Assembly (NCBI GenBank): GCA_022818135.1
Contig: JAFMSR010000012.1
Span: forward strand, 8,476,492-8,540,491
Direction of reading: 5' to 3'
DNA from: Saxidomus purpurata
Lineage: Eukaryota > Mollusca > Bivalvia > Venerida > Veneridae
Length of the DNA stretch: 64,000 bases
The notes under the pieces were generated by a model. It ran no database searches. It had not been told where the DNA came from and saw only the letters and a list, made by a program, of their open reading frames with translations. This document shows positions 22,606-34,575 of this stretch, piece after piece. Numbering within the stretch: the stretch's first letter is position 1; every line of letters starts with the position of its first letter. A program made the position numbers and the translations under genes.

Positions 22606-23808
22606 AATGATCAGCCCCCCCCGCACCCCCCCCCCACCGGGGCAAGGTCAATTTTGACCCAAGGGGCATAATTTGAACAAACTTTGAAGAGGTCTACTAG
22701 GAAATGCTACATGCCAAATATCTAAGCTCTAGGCCTTGTGGTTTCAGAGAAACAGATTTTTAAAGTTTTTGCTACATAAGCCTATGTAAAACTAAGTGAT
22801 CCCCGGTGCGAGGTCAATTTTGACCCTTGGGTCATAATTTGAACAATCTTGGTAGAGGTCCACTAGCCAATGCTACATGCCAAATATCTAAGCTCTAGGC
22901 CTTGTGGTTTCAAAGAAGAAGATTTTTAAAGTTTTTGCTATATAAGCCTATGTAAAACTAAGTGATCCCCGTGCGGGGTCAATTTTGATCCAAGGGTCAT
23001 AATTTGAACAATATTGGTAGAAGTCCACTAGCCAATGCTACCTGCCAAATATCTAAGCTCTAAGCCTTGTGGTTTCAGAGAAGAAGATTTTTAAAGTTTT
23101 TCCTACATAAGCCTATGTAAAACTAAGTGACCCCCCGTGCGGGGTCAATTTTGATCCGGGGGTAATAATTTGAACAATCTTTGTAGAGGTACTCTAGGCA
23201 ATGCTACATGCCAAATAACTAAGCTCTAGGCCTTGTGGTTTCAGAGAAGAAGATTTTTAAAGTTTTTCCTATATATTCCTATGCAAAACTAAGTGACCAT
23301 CCCCGCAGGGTCAATTTTGACCCGGGGGTCATAATTTGAACAATCTTGGTAGAGGTCCACTAGCCAATGCTACATGCCAAATATCTAAGCTCTAGGCATT
23401 GTGGTTTCAGAGAAGAAGATTTTTTAAATTTTTTCCTATATATTCCTATGCAAAACTAAGTGACCACCCCCGCGGGGTCAATTTTGACCCTGGGGTCATA
23501 ATTTGAACAATCTTGGTAGAGGTCCACTAGACAATGCTACATGCCAAATATCTAAGCTCTAGGCCTTGTGGTTTCAGAGAAGATTTTTAAAGTTTTTCCT
23601 ATTTGTTGCCATAGCAACCAGAGTTCTGCATGGAATGGAATTCTTTGAACAATTTTGGTAGAGCTTCATGCAAGGAACATTCCTGCATAGTTTTATCAAC
23701 ATTGGCCTAGAGGTTTCAGAGGAGATGTCATTTGAATCAAAATGTTGACGGACGACGGACAATCATCGATCAGAAAAGCTCACCCTGGCATAGCCAGGTG
23801 AGCTAAAA
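22606..23808 (+). mobile_element. HINE-like element with five to six ~165-180 bp core repeats, 5' truncated
   Basis: The core unit recurs at roughly 22640, 22810, 22980, 23140, 23310 and 23470, with GGTCAATTTTGACCC, CATAATTTGAACAATC and CTAAGCTCTAGGCCTTGTGG. After a non-repeated segment there is a GACGGACGACGGAC microsatellite and a 3' hairpin AGCTCACCCTGGC-ATA-GCCAGGTGAGCT, then AAAAA. The expected 5' hairpin is missing and replaced by a C-rich run. Related full copies lie at 45650 and 46873. Confidence 0.8.
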
Positions 23809-23933
23809 ATACATGTTATTTTTAATGAATCCGTCTCTTAAATGTGCATTTAGTGAATACTAATGGGCGTTCAGTAGAACACTTGTGTCACCCTCTTACG
23901 CTTCCTCAGAATAACCAATAATTTTGTGACAAA

Positions 23934-25030
23934 ACAAGAGCTGTCCCTCCCAAGTGACGAATGCCCCCGAAAGAGGTGCCTCACAGTCTGTGTCCTCTCC
24001 ATGTGCTCAATAAATGTGCTATGTAATTTTAAAATCCTTCCATGCATGACAGAGTAATCATGCATACAGTATTCCATTACTTTAAACACTAAGTGTGACC
24101 TTGACCTTTGAGGTAGGGACTTGGGTCTTGCATGCGACACATCCGCTTGATGTGCTAGACATTTGTGCACAGTTATTTTAAAATCCTTCAAAGCATAATA
24201 AAGTTATAGTCCGGACACAAATGTATGCATATATACAGGATTCCATTACCTATAAACTCTAAGTGTGACCTTGACCTTTGTGGATGTGATGTGGGTCATG
24301 CACGCGACACGTCGTCTTGATGTGCTAGACATTTGTGCCAAATTATTTTAAAATCCTTCAAGGCATGACAAAGTTACAGTCCGGACACGAATGTGTGCAT
24401 ATATGCTTATATAGAGGAATCCATTACCTTCAAACTCTAAGTATGACCTTGACCTTTGAGCTAGGGACGTGGGTCTTGCACGCGACACGTCGTCTTGATG
24501 TGCTAGACATTTGTGCCAAGTTATTTTAAAATCCTTCAATGCATGACGAAGTTACAGTCCGGACACGAATGTGTGCATATATGCTTATATGGAGGAATCC
24601 ATTACCTTCAAACTCTAAGTATGACCTTGACCTTTGAGCTAGGGACGTGGGTCTTGCACGCGACACGTCGTCTTGATGTGCTAAACATGTGTGCCTATTT
24701 ATTTTAAAATCCTTCAATGCATGACAAAGTTACAGTCCGGACACGAATGTGTGCATATATAGAGGATTCCATAACCTTCATACTCCAAGTGTGACCTTCA
24801 CCTTTGAGGTAGGGATGTGGGTCTTGCACGCGACACGTTGTCTTGATGTGCTAGACATGTGTGCCAAGTTATTTTAAAATCCTTCAATGCATGACAAAGT
24901 TACAGTCCGGACACGAATTTGTAAGTGGGGACGCACGGACGGACGGACAGACGGACGGACGGACAGACGGTCAGACGGACAGACGGACAGACGGTGCGAT
25001 TTTAATATGCCACCCTTCGGGAGCATAAAA
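23934..25030 (+). mobile_element. HINE-like element with ~178 bp cores, GGGGGCAT type
   Basis: It starts ACAAGAGCTGTCCCTCCCAAG and soon has ATGCCCCCGAAAG, complementary to the 3' end CTTCGGGAGCAT. About five ~178 bp cores follow (TTTTAAAATCCTTCAA, AGTCCGGACACGAATG, GTGACCTTGACCTTTGAG). A (GACG)n microsatellite at 24935-24990 and the 3' hairpin complete it. A sister copy with the same plan is at 47819-48867. ORFs on both strands within it are repeats of the core. Confidence 0.8.
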
Positions 25031-25310
25031 AAGTACAAAAAGGGGCATAACTCTGTCAAATATGACCTTGACCTACAAAATTTGGCATCAAAACCCTTTT
25101 GACATAAGCAATACAATTTGAAAGTTTGATAAAGAAATCTTAAGAAATGGCAAAGTTATAGCAAAAATCTAAGTATAAAAAGGGGCATAACTCTGTCAAA
25201 TATGACCTTGACCTACAAAATTTGGCGGCATCACGACCCTAATGTCATAAGCAATGCAATTTGAAAGTTAGATGAAGAAATCTTAAAGTCCCTGTTTCAC
25301 TTACAAAAAT
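25031..25310. repeat. Two ~130-bp repeats flanking the preceding element
   Basis: AAAAAGGGGCATAACTCTGTCAAATATGACC recurs (25038 and 25178 regions) with its following bases. It is another core-repeat family, into or beside which the 23934-25030 element has inserted. Confidence 0.6.
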
Positions 25311-25315
25311 TTAAT

Positions 25316-26035
25316 GTACAGTAAACTCTGCTTATAAGGAACTCCTCTGGACCTATCAAATTTGTTCCTTATATCCGGAGTTCCTTATATCTGTATATCG
25401 AACAAGCTTGAAGAGTTATAAAGATCGTTAATTGCTATCCTTTACTATACCCGTAAATCTATGTAAAATAATTGCAAGGATGAATAAAACAGAAAAAGGA
25501 CCGTTCATGTTTTCATTGGCAATATTTCAACTAATACAATAGAAGAAAGCTGATTTTCGCGCACTTGTCACAACTTGAAATATTTAACAAGGTATTTTCC
25601 TAAAATGGGATTTCATCCGGTCTGCATGCTAGAAACGCTAAAGATCATTTACGTAAAATATTATCACTACAATATCTTATTAAGCAATTATTTTTTTCTC
25701 TCATTTAACTAGTTTACCAAAACGTTACACATTTGTAATGATTTACCGTTATGAATTATAGCTACAAGTGCCCTAAAAATACAATGCAGACGGCAACAGA
25801 AAAATGAAAAATCAACAGATTGTGTTTAACTCTTTAACTCTCTGAACATATTTGCAGTTCGATATATATGATTACTTTACTGTACATTTTGCATTGTTGG
25901 GCTAGAAAATATTGTTCCTCATATCCGAAGCTTCCTTATAACCGTAGTAAGATATAACCGTATATTTTTACATAAAACAAAGAAGGGAAAAAATCGGGCC
26001 CAAAAAAACTGTTCATTATATCCATGCATATTGTA
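25316..26035. mobile_element. Probable TIR DNA element (non-autonomous)
   Basis: The left end has TGCTTATAAGGAACTCC and TTCCTTATATCCGGAG. The right part has inverted relatives (CTTCCTTATAACCGTAG, TTCATTATATCC). The pattern is like Tc1/pogo-group MITEs with GGTTATAAGGAA-type ends, but termini and target duplication could not be fixed. No coding. Confidence 0.4.
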
Positions 26036-26079
26036 CCACAGAAAAGCGGTCTCGATTTTTCTCAACAGCCAGTAATAAA

Positions 26080-27260
26080 CTAGAATTGTGTCCAAAGGAC
26101 ACCGATGCCCCCACTGTGCAGATGTGCTCATAAACAAGAGCAAGCATATCTGTATGTAAGATTTTTATGTGGAACTTTTTCATTCCACTGTTTCATTTCT
26201 GTACATATACCTAAAATGATCTACAGGTAACCTTATGTACATGTTAAATTAAATTACAAATGTAAAATTTATATGTTCAATTATTTATATGGTATATAGT
26301 GAAAAAAATCAACAAAGGGCCATAATTCTGTTAAATTTGGTCGCAACAAATTTATATGGTATATAGTGAAAAAATCAACAAAGGGCCATAATTCTGTTAA
26401 ATTTGGTCGCAACAAAAATTTCTTCCTTTACTACCATCTACACATTAAAGCTGTTCATCCCTGGAAGTTTAAGCAAAATCTGCCATCCGGTTTAAGAGGA
26501 GTTGCGTTCACAATATTTCTATATGGTATATAGTGAAAAACTTAACAAAGGGCCATAATTCTGTTAAATTTGGTCGCAACAAAAATTCCTTCCTTTACTA
26601 CCATCTACACATTAAGGTTGTTCATCCCTGGAAGTTTAAGCAAAATCTGCCAACCAGTTTAAGAGGAGTTGCGTTCACAAAATTTCTATATGGTATATAG
26701 TGAAAAAATCAACAAAGGGCCATAATTCTGTTAAATTTGGCCGCAGCAAAAATTCCTTCCTTTACTGCCATCTACACATTAAGGTTGTTCATCCCTGGAA
26801 GTTTAAGCAAAATCTGCCATCCGGTTTAAGAGGAGTTGCGTTCACAAAATTTCTACATAGTATATAGTGAAAAAATCAACAAAGGGCCATAATTCTGTTA
26901 AATTTGGTCGCAGCAAAAATTCCTTTCTTTACTACCATCTACACATTAAGGTTGTTCATCCCTGGAAGTTTAAGCAAAATCTGCCATCCGGTTTAAGAGG
27001 AGTTGCGTTCACAAGATATATAGTGAAAAAATCAACAAAGGGCCATAATTCTGTTAAATTTGGTCGCCGCGAAAATTCCTTCCTTTACTACCATCTACAC
27101 ATTAAGGTTGTTCATCCCTGGAAGTTTAAGCAAAATCTGCCATCCGGTTTAAGAGGAGTTGCGTTCACAAGATTTCGGGACGTACGGACGGACTGACGGA
27201 CTGACGGACGGACGGACAAGTGCAACGCTATATGCACCCCACTTTGTGGGGGGCATAAAA
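26080..27260 (+). mobile_element. HINE/pearl-like element with five ~170 bp cores
   Basis: The 5' end CTAGAATTGTGTCCAAAGG forms a hairpin (GTGTCC-AAA-GGACAC) and continues with ATGCCCCCACTGTG. The 3' end CACCCCACTTTGTGGGG..GCATAAAA is its own hairpin and pairs with that 5' segment. One partial and five full cores carry AAGGGCCATAATTCTG and CATCCCTGGAAGTTTAAGC, followed by a (GGAC/TGAC)n microsatellite at 27178-27215. The long ORF across the cores is a by-product of unit length. It is nearly identical to the copy at 30093-31312. Confidence 0.85.
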
Positions 27261-27602
27261 AGTTAAAAAGTAAGCTATTTACAGTAACTACAAAGGGAAG
27301 TTATTCTAAAAACAAGGGTAGCTCATGGTGGTGAACATTTATGCCATGTTAAATAAAAATCCCTCCATGCAGAAATTCTCCGGACAAAGATATTATTGGA
27401 TTTAACAATGAACCTCTATGTGTGACCTTGACCCTAGACCTTGTTCATGCACATGATCCTTCGTTTCATGGTGGTGAACATTTGTGCCATGTAACATCAA
27501 AATCCCTTAAGCATGAAGAAGATATGCTCCGAACAAAGTCATTCTTGAATTTGACCTTTAACCTTTAAGAGAGTGACATTGACCTTAGAACTAGGGACCT
27601 GG
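27261..27602 (+). repeat. Fragment of GGGGGCAT-type core repeats
   Basis: Diverged cores with CATGGTGGTGAACATTTGTGCC and GACCTTGACC lie between the preceding element and the inner edge of the right arm. The homology ends exactly where GGGGGCCGTTTTATC begins. Confidence 0.6.
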
Positions 27603-28077
27603 GGGCCGTTTTATCAACGTTCTACGACATGTCGCAGAGGCGTTTTTGTCTTAGAAGTGTCGCAGACGACTTAGTACCGTTTTATGAAAGTTTGTCGTAG
27701 CTTACAACGTCGAGAAATTGTCGCAGACCTACGACAAGGATAACGCTGTCTTAGACGTCTTAATGACGTCACGATCCAATATGGCCGCTACTGTTTCACG
27801 CTAATTAATCGCTGCTTGTAAGCCTTTTATTTTCAGTAATTGCCCTCGTACCAGTATGTACGATTGTTTATTTGGCTTGAAATTTGATGTTATTCATTCC
27901 GCTTCATAATGTACCTTTCCGTTTTTTGAATAATTCGACCTTGACATTGAAATTGTAAACAAACATGTTTCTTCAAGTTTCGTGCGCGCTTGTTTCAATT
28001 ATAATAAACTGACTCGTATTATGATCTTCTGCTCTGTGGATTAAAGCGTTTGTACTTGAAATACGCTTGATAAAAAT

Positions 28078-29046
28078 GAGAATTGGACATAGGTTTTTCA
28101 TTTTGTGTTAGATTGATTTCAAATTTTCACAAACAATTAATGGATAATGTACTCCAACATAATCAAATGGGTTTGTGAGTCATACATTGGGGTGGGGGTT
28201 GGGGAGGGGGGGGGGGCGATATTTTAGTATTTTTGGACTTAGTCAGTTTTAGCTAGTCTGATTTTTCAAATTTTGCATTTAGGTCACTCACATGCAAACT
28301 ATCAAAGCTATCAATTAAAACTTGGAATACCTGTTCACTATTAAATGTACTATAGAATGAAGGAAGAGTTTTACAAGTTATATAACCCTGTCATGTATTT
28401 TGACTGGATTATTGCCCCTTCTTAACTTAGAAAGTTTTACACACACACCATTTTTGTAACAGTGAACATAATGCAACCAAACTTGGTGTATAAGAAGTAT
28501 TTATGAATATCTTTAATTGAATTGTGTTTTGGGGCTCCTGGGGTCAAAAGGTCACTGTTACTAAAAATAGGAAAACTGTAATATATTCAATATCTTTAGA
28601 TACAGTTGACATAATGTAACCAACTTTTGTTTGCAGTAAGTATTTAAGAAGATATTTGATGGATGTGTTTTAGGGCTCCTGGGGTCAAGGTCACTGTAGC
28701 TAAAAATAGAAAAATGGTAATTATTCAATATCTTTAGTTACAACTGACATAATGTAACTAAATTATCAAGTGTGTAATACATATAAATAAAAACATTTAC
28801 TGGGATTGTGTTTGGGATTATGGGGTCAAGGTCAAGTTGTTTTTTTCTAAAACTAGAAAAATGGGAAATATACAGTATCTTTAGTTGCAATTGAATTATT
28901 GTGAACACAGTTAGTGTATAGTTATTAATTACAAAAACCTTTTGTGGGATTGTGTTTCAGGGACAAGGTCAAGGACACTGTTACTTAAAAAATAATCCGT
29001 AAAAGGATAAAATCAGAGGAGCGTTCGGCACCCGCAGGCAGTGCTC
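28078..29046 (-). mobile_element. Right-arm-specific HINE-like element with ~130 bp cores and a G-rich tract
   Basis: On the minus strand it begins AACAAGAGCACTGCCTGCG, the usual style of 5' end for these elements. It has about four ~130 bp cores (CAATATCTTTAG.TACA.TTGACATAATGTAAC on the plus strand). Near its other end, about 28188-28216, is a G-rich tract of four runs of four or more G. It replaces 3747-4425 of the left arm. Confidence 0.55.
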
Positions 29047-30092
29047 TTGTTATATTTTGTTTTTTGTCAAGCAAATATACTTGATGCGCTGAAGTTGTTT
29101 TAGCTAGCGCAGATAATGATCAGCTGTCATTACATGCTCTGCTTGCTATCAAGTAAAAACATTTTCACTTAGCACTTTTGAAAACAATGCATAAGCCCAA
29201 ATAAAATGATCAACAATTCCATATTAAACATTCAAATATTTATAACAGGGTAAGTTTTTATTTTCCCCACCTACTGATTGCAGAGATGATTGATTGATTT
29301 CATTTTACTGAATCAAAATGATAATTACTAAATTAATAAAAACTGAAGAAACCAAACTTATTCAAAATAGAACTTCACATTTGCTTGATAGCAGTAGCAG
29401 GTGAAGAACTTCAGTAATAACAATACATTGTATAAGCTGTACATGTGATATCAGGACTAAAGCGACTAAATTCTGTTAGAGATTTGTGAGAAATGACAAG
29501 ATTCTAATCTATTCATCATCTTCGTTAATGGCTAACCGTAATAACTGACTATTATGGCCATGCGTGGGTTATTTTTGTTACAGCACAAGATTTACAGTGA
29601 AAATGTGATGTTTTTAAACGTGTAGTTCCAGTTTGGCTAGCACTACTTGAAATTTCTCCATGTTGTTCAACACTACCTAAATGACAGTGACTTACTAACT
29701 CTCAGACAGTAGATATGGGATGAGTACAGAACTGAGGATCTGTACTGAAATAAGTACCAATATGCTGTATTTTACTCTATTAAGTACTAGATAAAGTAAA
29801 TATACTTATTATTTCCAAGAACACATTTTAGAAGTACCAGCTTCATGATCATATTGAAGCACAAACTTTGTGATACAAGAAACGGCTGTCTGTAAGACAG
29901 GGTACTAGACAATTCTCAGTGCATGCCAGTAAAACAAAGCTTTTGACAATTAAAGGCAAAACAAACATAAGTCTGTCATAAAGCCAAACAGAAAAAAATA
30001 AAATCTTTATCCTGTTGTAGATGTTGAAAGTAAAGAAGCATTTTAAGTTTTAACTTTCTAGTTGTATCCAAGTAACTGGACTTTATACAAAA

Positions 30093-31312
30093 CTAGAATT
30101 GTGTCCAAAGGACACGGATGCCCCCACTGTGCAGATGTGCTCATAAACAAGAGCAAGCATATCTGTATGTAAGATTTTTATGTGGAACTTTTTCATTCCA
30201 CTGTTTCATTTCTGTACATATACCTAAAATGATCTACAGGTAACCTTATGTACATGTTAAATTAAATTACAAATGTAAAATTTATATGTTCAATTATTTA
30301 TATGGTATATAGTGAAAAAATCAACAAAGGGCCATAATTCTGTTAAATTTGGTCGCAACAAATTTATATGGTATATAGTGAAAAAATCAACCAAGGGCCA
30401 TAATTCTGTTAAATTTGGTCGCAACAAAAATTTCTTCCTTTACTACCATCTACACATTAAAGCTGTTCATCCCTGGAAGTTTAAGCAAAATCTGCCATCC
30501 GGTTTAAGAGGAGTTGCGTTCACAATATTTCTATATGGTATATAGTGAAAAACTTAACAAAGGGCCATAATTCTGTTAAATTTGGTCGCAACAAAAATTC
30601 CTTCCTTTACTACCATCTACACATTAAGGTTGTTCATCCCTGGAAGTTTAAGCAAAATCTGCCAACCAGTTTAAGAGGAGTTGCGTTCACAAAATTTCTA
30701 TATGGTATATAGTGAAAAAATCAACAAAGGGCCATAATTCTGTTAAATTTGGCCGCAGCAAAAATTCCTTCCTTTACTGCCATCTACACATTAAGGTTGT
30801 TCATCCCTGGAAGTTTAAGCAAAATCTGCCATCCGGTTTAAGAGGAGTTGCGTTCACAAAATTTCTACATAGTATATAGTGAAAAAATCAACAAAGGGCC
30901 ATAATTCTGTTAAATTTGGTTGCAGCAAAAATTCCTTTCTTTACTACCATCTACACATTAAGGTTGTTCATCCCTGGAAGTTTAAGCAAAATCTGCCATC
31001 CGGTTTAAGAGGAGTTGCGTTCACAAGATATATAGTGAAAAAATCAACAAAGGGCCATAATTCTGTTAAATTTGGTCGCCGCGAAAATTCCTTCCTTTAC
31101 TACCATCTACACATTAAGGTTGTTCATCCCTGGAAGTTTAAGCAAAATCTGCCATCCGGTTTAAGAGGAGTTGCGTTCACAAGATTTCGGGACGACGTAC
31201 GGACGGACGGACGGACGGACTGACGGACTGACAGACTGACGGACTGACGGACTGACGGACGGACGGACAAGTGCAACGCTATATGCACCCCACTTTGTGG
31301 GGGGCATAAAAA
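30093..31312 (+). mobile_element. HINE/pearl-like element, polymorphic insertion
   Basis: Same structure as 26080-27260 with the same partial-plus-five core arrangement and a longer (GACG/GACT)n tract at 31190-31270. The left arm keeps the uninterrupted site near 2700 (TATACAAAAAAACTTTAAC in reverse complement). The insertion therefore went into an A-run with no clear target duplication. Confidence 0.88.
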
Positions 31313-31521
31313 CTTAAACCAACACTCGGTCCAGGGTGAGTACATTTTGTACAATATTCTCCAAATAGTCAATCTACTAAGGGACAGAAAACATCCAAAG
31401 TCTCGCAAGACATTTTAGTTTCAGGTTAATCAATAGTGTGAATTAAATCAACATTAATTAAACTAAATAATGATATTCTCACAAAAACATATTTTAATTC
31501 ACTAGTGAAATTCAGCTTAAA

Positions 31522-32145
31522 CTAGAACTGTGTCCAAAGGACACGGATGCCCCCACTGTGCAGATGTGCTCGTATATAGTGAAAAAATCAACAAAGGGCC
31601 ATAATTCTGTTAAATTTGGTCGCCGCAAAAATTCCTTCCTTTACTTCCATCTACACATTAAGGTTGTTCATCACTGGAAGTTTAAGCAAAATCTGCCATC
31701 CGGTTTAAGAGGAGTTGCTTTCACAAAATTTCTATATGGTATATAGTGAAAAAATCAACAAAGGGCCATAATTCTGTTAAATTTGGTCGCCGCAAAAATT
31801 CCTTCCTTTACTTCCATCTACACATTAAGGTTGTTCATCACTGGAAGTTTAAGCAAAATCTGCCATCCGGTTTAAGAGGAGTTGCTTTCACAAAATTTCT
31901 ATATGGTATATAGTGAAAAAATCAACAAAGGGCCATAATTCTGTTAAATTTGGTCGCCGCGAAAATTCCTTCCTTTACTACCATCTACACATTAAGGTTG
32001 TTCATCCCTGGAAGTTTAAGCAAAATCTGCCATCCGGTTTAAGAGGAGTTGCGTTCACAAGATTTCGGGACGTACGGACGGACTGACGGACGGACGGACG
32101 GACAAGTGCAACGCTATATGCACCCCACTTTGTGGGGGCATAAAA
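31522..32145 (+). mobile_element. Short HINE/pearl-like element with three cores, polymorphic insertion
   Basis: It starts CTAGAACTGTGTCCAAAGG and ends ..TGTGGGGGCATAAAAA. Three ~170 bp cores precede the microsatellite at 32070-32103. The first two are nearly identical to each other. The empty site in the left arm near 2490 reads CAGCTTAAAAATCATG in reverse complement, which fits insertion between two T residues without duplication. Confidence 0.88.
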
Positions 32146-32356
32146 ATCATGATAAATTTAATACAATTAGATAGAATCAATGCAGTTTGAGCAAAACAAT
32201 TGAGTAAATAGTAAATACTAAAATGTACAGTAAGAATGAAAAATGTCCTAAAAACATTCATGTACCTATTAAGCTTGTTGCACTCCTACTATTAAATTTA
32301 AAGACAAAATGTACAAGGTTACACTGTATAAAACTACTTGAGAAACAAAATTTAAT

Positions 32357-32443
32357 GTCAGATAGCTCAGTTGGATAGAGCAACCCATGCTTAGTGCCAT
32401 GTTAAAAGCTATGGGGAGACTTGGGTTCAAATCCCAATCTGAC
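32357..32443 (+). tRNA. tRNA-like sequence, right-arm copy
   Basis: The same 87 bases as 2190-2276 with a single visible change in the D-loop (GTTGGATAG for GTTGGTTAG). The 7-bp acceptor pairing, T-arm and oversized anticodon region are all kept, and TTTCTTTT follows. The degenerate anticodon arm keeps confidence low for a working tRNA. Confidence 0.4.
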
Positions 32444-32774
32444 TTTCTTTTGTTATACAGTCATGTAGTTTATATAGTATTGCTTGTGAATTAAAATTTA
32501 GTTTTACTCTTACCTACGAAACTCAAGTGCATAAAGTTGATATCAAAATAACTGTTTATTTGTATTGCCCAGCTAATTACATTACAATAAGCTGTATTTC
32601 CTTTCATGAAACTGTGTATGCCTAAGCTCTCAATACCTAGACAAACTTTTTAACTCGAGCATCAAACTTTTGTAAATAGCAACTAAATTTAGTAAAAGTC
32701 ATGTCTACATACTTGCCTGTACAAACTGAGAATGGAAATTTTATTTATAAAATGAGCTGCACCTACAGTTATGT

Positions 32775-33849
32775 AAACAAGAGGGCCATGATGGCCCTGT
32801 ATCGCTCACCTGTCTACCATTGGCAAAAATAAAAAGGTTATTAATAGCAGAAAGGATCAATTTTTACCTTTGGCTCATGATTTTTTATCCTCTTAATAAG
32901 CCTATGTAAAATCAAAAGACCCCCCCCCCGAGGCAGGGTTAATTTTGACCCTGAGGTCAGGATTTGAACAATCTTGGTAGAGAGTCAATTATTGCCACAT
33001 GCTGAATATCTAAGCTCTAGGCCTCATTATTTTGCTGTCTGATCATGATCTGCACTGTTGGCTATTCATTTTTTTGCTGTCTGATCATGATCTGCACTGT
33101 AAGCTATTCATTGTATGTTGGCTGGTCATGATCTGCACTGTCAGCTTTTTATTTTTTGCTGTCTGATCATGATCTGCACTGTTTGCTATGCATTATTTAG
33201 CTGTCTGATCATGATCTGCACTTTCATAATTTAGCTGTCTGATCATGATCTGCACTTTCATTATTTTGCTGTCTGATCATGATCTGCACTTTCTGACAAA
33301 TTTCAAGGATATCTGGGCTAAAAATGTAACATCTAGAGTGTTAACAAGGTTTTTTCCATATTTGGGCTGTGACCTAGTTTTTGACCCCAGATGACCCATA
33401 TTCGAACTTGGGCTAGAAATCAACTTAACAACCTTTCTGACAAATTTCCAGGATATTTGGGCTGAAAATGTTACCTCTAGAGTGTTAACAAGGTTTTTCC
33501 ATATTTGGGCTGTGTGACCTAGTTTTTGACCCCAGGTGACCCATATTAAAACTTGAGCTAGAAATCATAGAAACAACCTTTCTGACAAATTGCCAGGATA
33601 TTTGGACTGAAACAGTAGCCTCTAGAGCCTTAACAAGATTTTTCTATTTTTGGGCTCTGTGACCTAGTTTTTGACCCCAGATGACCCATATTCAAACTCG
33701 TCCAAGTAATTACTGGGACAAACATCCTGACCAAGTTTCGTGACAATTGAGGAAAAAATGTGACCACTAGAGCGTTAACGAACTAAATGTGGACGGACGA
33801 CGGACATTCATCGATCCTAATAGCTCACCCTGAGCCAGCTCAGGTGAGC
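32775..33849 (+). mobile_element. HINE-like element, GTGAGCT type, polymorphic insertion
   Basis: The 5' hairpin AGGGCC-ATGAT-GGCCCT is followed by ATCGCTCACCTG, complementary to the 3' end CAGGTGAGC. Cores of ~130 bp (TTTTTGACCCCAG, GACAAATTTCCAGG) follow an unusual short-period array at 33035-33300. GACGGACGACGGAC and a hairpin lie at the 3' end. The left arm gives the empty site TTATGT/TAAAAAGG in reverse complement near 1860: insertion between T and T with no duplication. Confidence 0.88.
33035..33300 (+). repeat. Array of seven copies of a GATCATGATCTGCACT motif
   Basis: Units of about 30-45 bases share GCTGTCTGATCATGATCTGCACT, which contains the palindrome TGATCA, with variable short spacers (TTGGCTATTCATT, TTTCATTATTT). 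The same word occurs singly at 3685 and, diverged, at 34345. Confidence 0.9.
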
Positions 33850-34429
33850 TAAAAAGGTCAATATATTTTCTAGTCCTTATATTTTTTGAAAATGTCTATG
33901 CAAATACTGTGGTTACTGCACTTCTTACTGTCTTACATGGAAATATTTGCACTACAGTAGTAAGTACAATGAACATACATGTTCTTAAAGCTGAAAGTAC
34001 ACAGAAGAAAGGTAAAAAAAAACAAGCATGAAGTCAATTCTATGTTATGCAGAAAAGAAATCCCCAAAACATTATTTTGTGTACACAATTATTTTTTTAT
34101 ATTTAACAAAACTACAGTTCAGAAAATAATTAATTTTGGTCCTATTTATCAGAAATTCTACAATTCATAGTCTTGAAAAAAATTTAACATGTTCAAGTAG
34201 ATTTCTGTACAAAAATGTGTTGTTTGCACCTTTTAGAATATTTTGGAGTTCAAATTGACCTTTACCCTGTTAGTTGTTTGAAACAGGCTTATTTAAAGCC
34301 TCCAGTTCACTTACTCACTAGGTTTCAGTCAAGATATATACAGACTGATTATGATCTGCACTGGTCACATAGACAAAATCACTACTTTCTGGCAGGTTAA
34401 CACTCAGTTTAGTTAATACCAATTTATTT

Positions 34430-34575
34430 TAGCTTGATTGTGAAGAAAGCTTGAAGCTTATCAAGTCACACAGGTGTCATGTAAGGAGGTATGGTCTTGA
34501 CCTTGGTGGGGCTTGAACCCGCAACCACTGGGATGAGTGGCAAATGCCTTAACTTCTACACTAGTGCTTCCCATT
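34430..34575 (-). repeat. tRNA-derived SINE, right-arm copy
   Basis: Counterpart of 1125-1285 with the same A- and B-box-like sequences on the minus strand and few substitutions. Confidence 0.6.

Noticed and set aside
22606..23808. Regularly spaced repeats that might suggest a CRISPR array
   Set aside because: Units are 165-180 bp and contiguous, without short repeats and unique spacers. The setting is eukaryotic with SINEs and introns.
24874..25116. Ser-Val-Arg-Pro repeat ORFs on the minus strand (also 31124-31408)
   Set aside because: These are translations of the GACGG-type microsatellite, not proteins.
26867..27196. Repetitive ORFs in element cores (also 30312-30545, 30879-31223 and 31558-31746)
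   Set aside because: They simply translate the ~170 bp core repeats where unit length is a multiple of three. The same peptide recurs in each unit and has no start context or domain.
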